Below, piece after piece: positions 6,048-6,212 of a DNA stretch of 6,212 bases (its first letter is position 1; each line of letters opens with the position of its first letter). Where the stretch lies: contig USEE01000087.1 in the NCBI GenBank assembly GCA_900553645.1, positions 1 to 6,212 of the forward strand. Direction: 5' to 3'. The translations under genes were made by a program, and so were the position numbers. This DNA comes from an uncultured Eubacteriales bacterium (GTDB lineage: Bacteria > Bacillota_A > Clostridia > Christensenellales > Aristaeellaceae). The notes under the pieces are model-generated. The model saw only the letters and a program-made list of their open reading frames with translations. It was not told the origin of the DNA and made no database searches.

Positions 6048-6128
6048 ATGCGCTTAATATTGCTAAATCTCCCTATGCGCGGCCAAAACCTCTTGCTTAA
6101 AGTACGATTTGGGTTTATACTATATTAG
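6048..6128 (+). CDS. Possible 26-residue leader peptide or small protein
   Basis: An ATG with GAGGAGA (6036-6042) 5 nt upstream opens a 26-codon frame ending in TAG at 6126-6128. The peptide begins MRLILLNLPM and is rich in leucine and isoleucine with several arginines. It lies 62 nt upstream of the next gene start, behind a plausible promoter. It could be a translated leader or a small hydrophobic peptide, or simply a chance frame. The second promoter candidate (6093-6121) lies inside it. The ribosome binding site is the only real support. Confidence 0.3.
   Translation: MRLILLNLPMRGQNLLLKVRFGFILY
6093..6121 (+). promoter_or_regulatory. Promoter candidate for the gene at 6191
   Basis: TTGCTT (6093-6098) and TATACT (6116-6121) are separated by 17 nt. 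The -10 matches consensus at five of six positions; the -35 matches at only three. The spacer contains AAGTACG (6100-6106), the motif also seen in the HAD promoter region. Confidence 0.5.
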
Positions 6129-6190
6129 ACAGCAATCTGTTCAGAAAGTGCTGATAAAGTTTTTCAACACGAGCGAAGGAGATGCTAAAA

Positions 6191-6212
6191 ATGATAACTA
6201 TTGGCGCACAGC
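6191..6212 (+). CDS. Start of a gene, possibly sugar-phosphate isomerase/epimerase
   Basis: The first seven codons read MITIGAQ and run off the window. AAGGAGA (6176-6182) lies 8 nt upstream, and a promoter candidate lies at 6093-6121, so this is very likely a true gene start. The N-terminus resembles the first strand of xylose-isomerase-like TIM-barrel proteins (sugar-phosphate isomerase/epimerase), which often start with a short M-x-I-G-x-Q strand. Such genes commonly neighbour Gfo/Idh/MocA oxidoreductases. With seven residues, the product is a guess. Confidence 0.5.

Overview
The window looks like chromosomal DNA from a GC-rich member of the Firmicutes, most likely a gut-type Clostridia lineage. 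This is inferred from strong AGGAGG-type ribosome binding sites, sigma-A-type promoters, compact monocistronic or short units closed by hairpin terminators, and heavy ATA use for isoleucine despite the high GC content. The exact taxon cannot be told from the sequence. No mobile element, rRNA, tRNA or CRISPR array was seen.

Layout from left to right: the 3' part of an MBL-fold metallo-hydrolase gene (+, ends 694) converges on a clan GH-D (GH36/GH27-like) glycosidase gene (-, 801-2969), with an 11-bp bidirectional hairpin terminator between them (755-782). Upstream of the glycosidase on the same strand is a NagD-type HAD phosphatase (-, 3143-3928), separated by a 173-nt gap rich in repeats and potential RNA structure. 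The HAD gene diverges from a Gfo/Idh/MocA oxidoreductase gene (+, 4124-5212), which has a good promoter, a 5' UTR hairpin and a strong terminator. That gene converges on a gene for a small secreted protein of unknown function (-, 5271-5927). The secreted-protein gene diverges from a 26-codon small ORF (6048-6128) and from the first codons of a gene (6191 onward) whose N-terminus resembles sugar-phosphate isomerase/epimerases.

The alpha-glycosidase, sugar-type oxidoreductase, HAD sugar-phosphate-type phosphatase and probable isomerase/epimerase suggest a modest carbohydrate-use neighbourhood. The glycosidase lacks a signal peptide, so its substrate is probably an imported oligosaccharide or glycoside. 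A short motif, AAGTACG, occurs only upstream of these metabolic genes. In two of its three places it falls inside a promoter spacer, so it could be a shared operator.

I found no clear new multi-gene system. The items most worth a second look are the shared motif, the structured 2970-3142 gap and its resemblance to 720-745, the interleaved promoters and palindrome near 5955-6012, and the unrecognised secreted protein.
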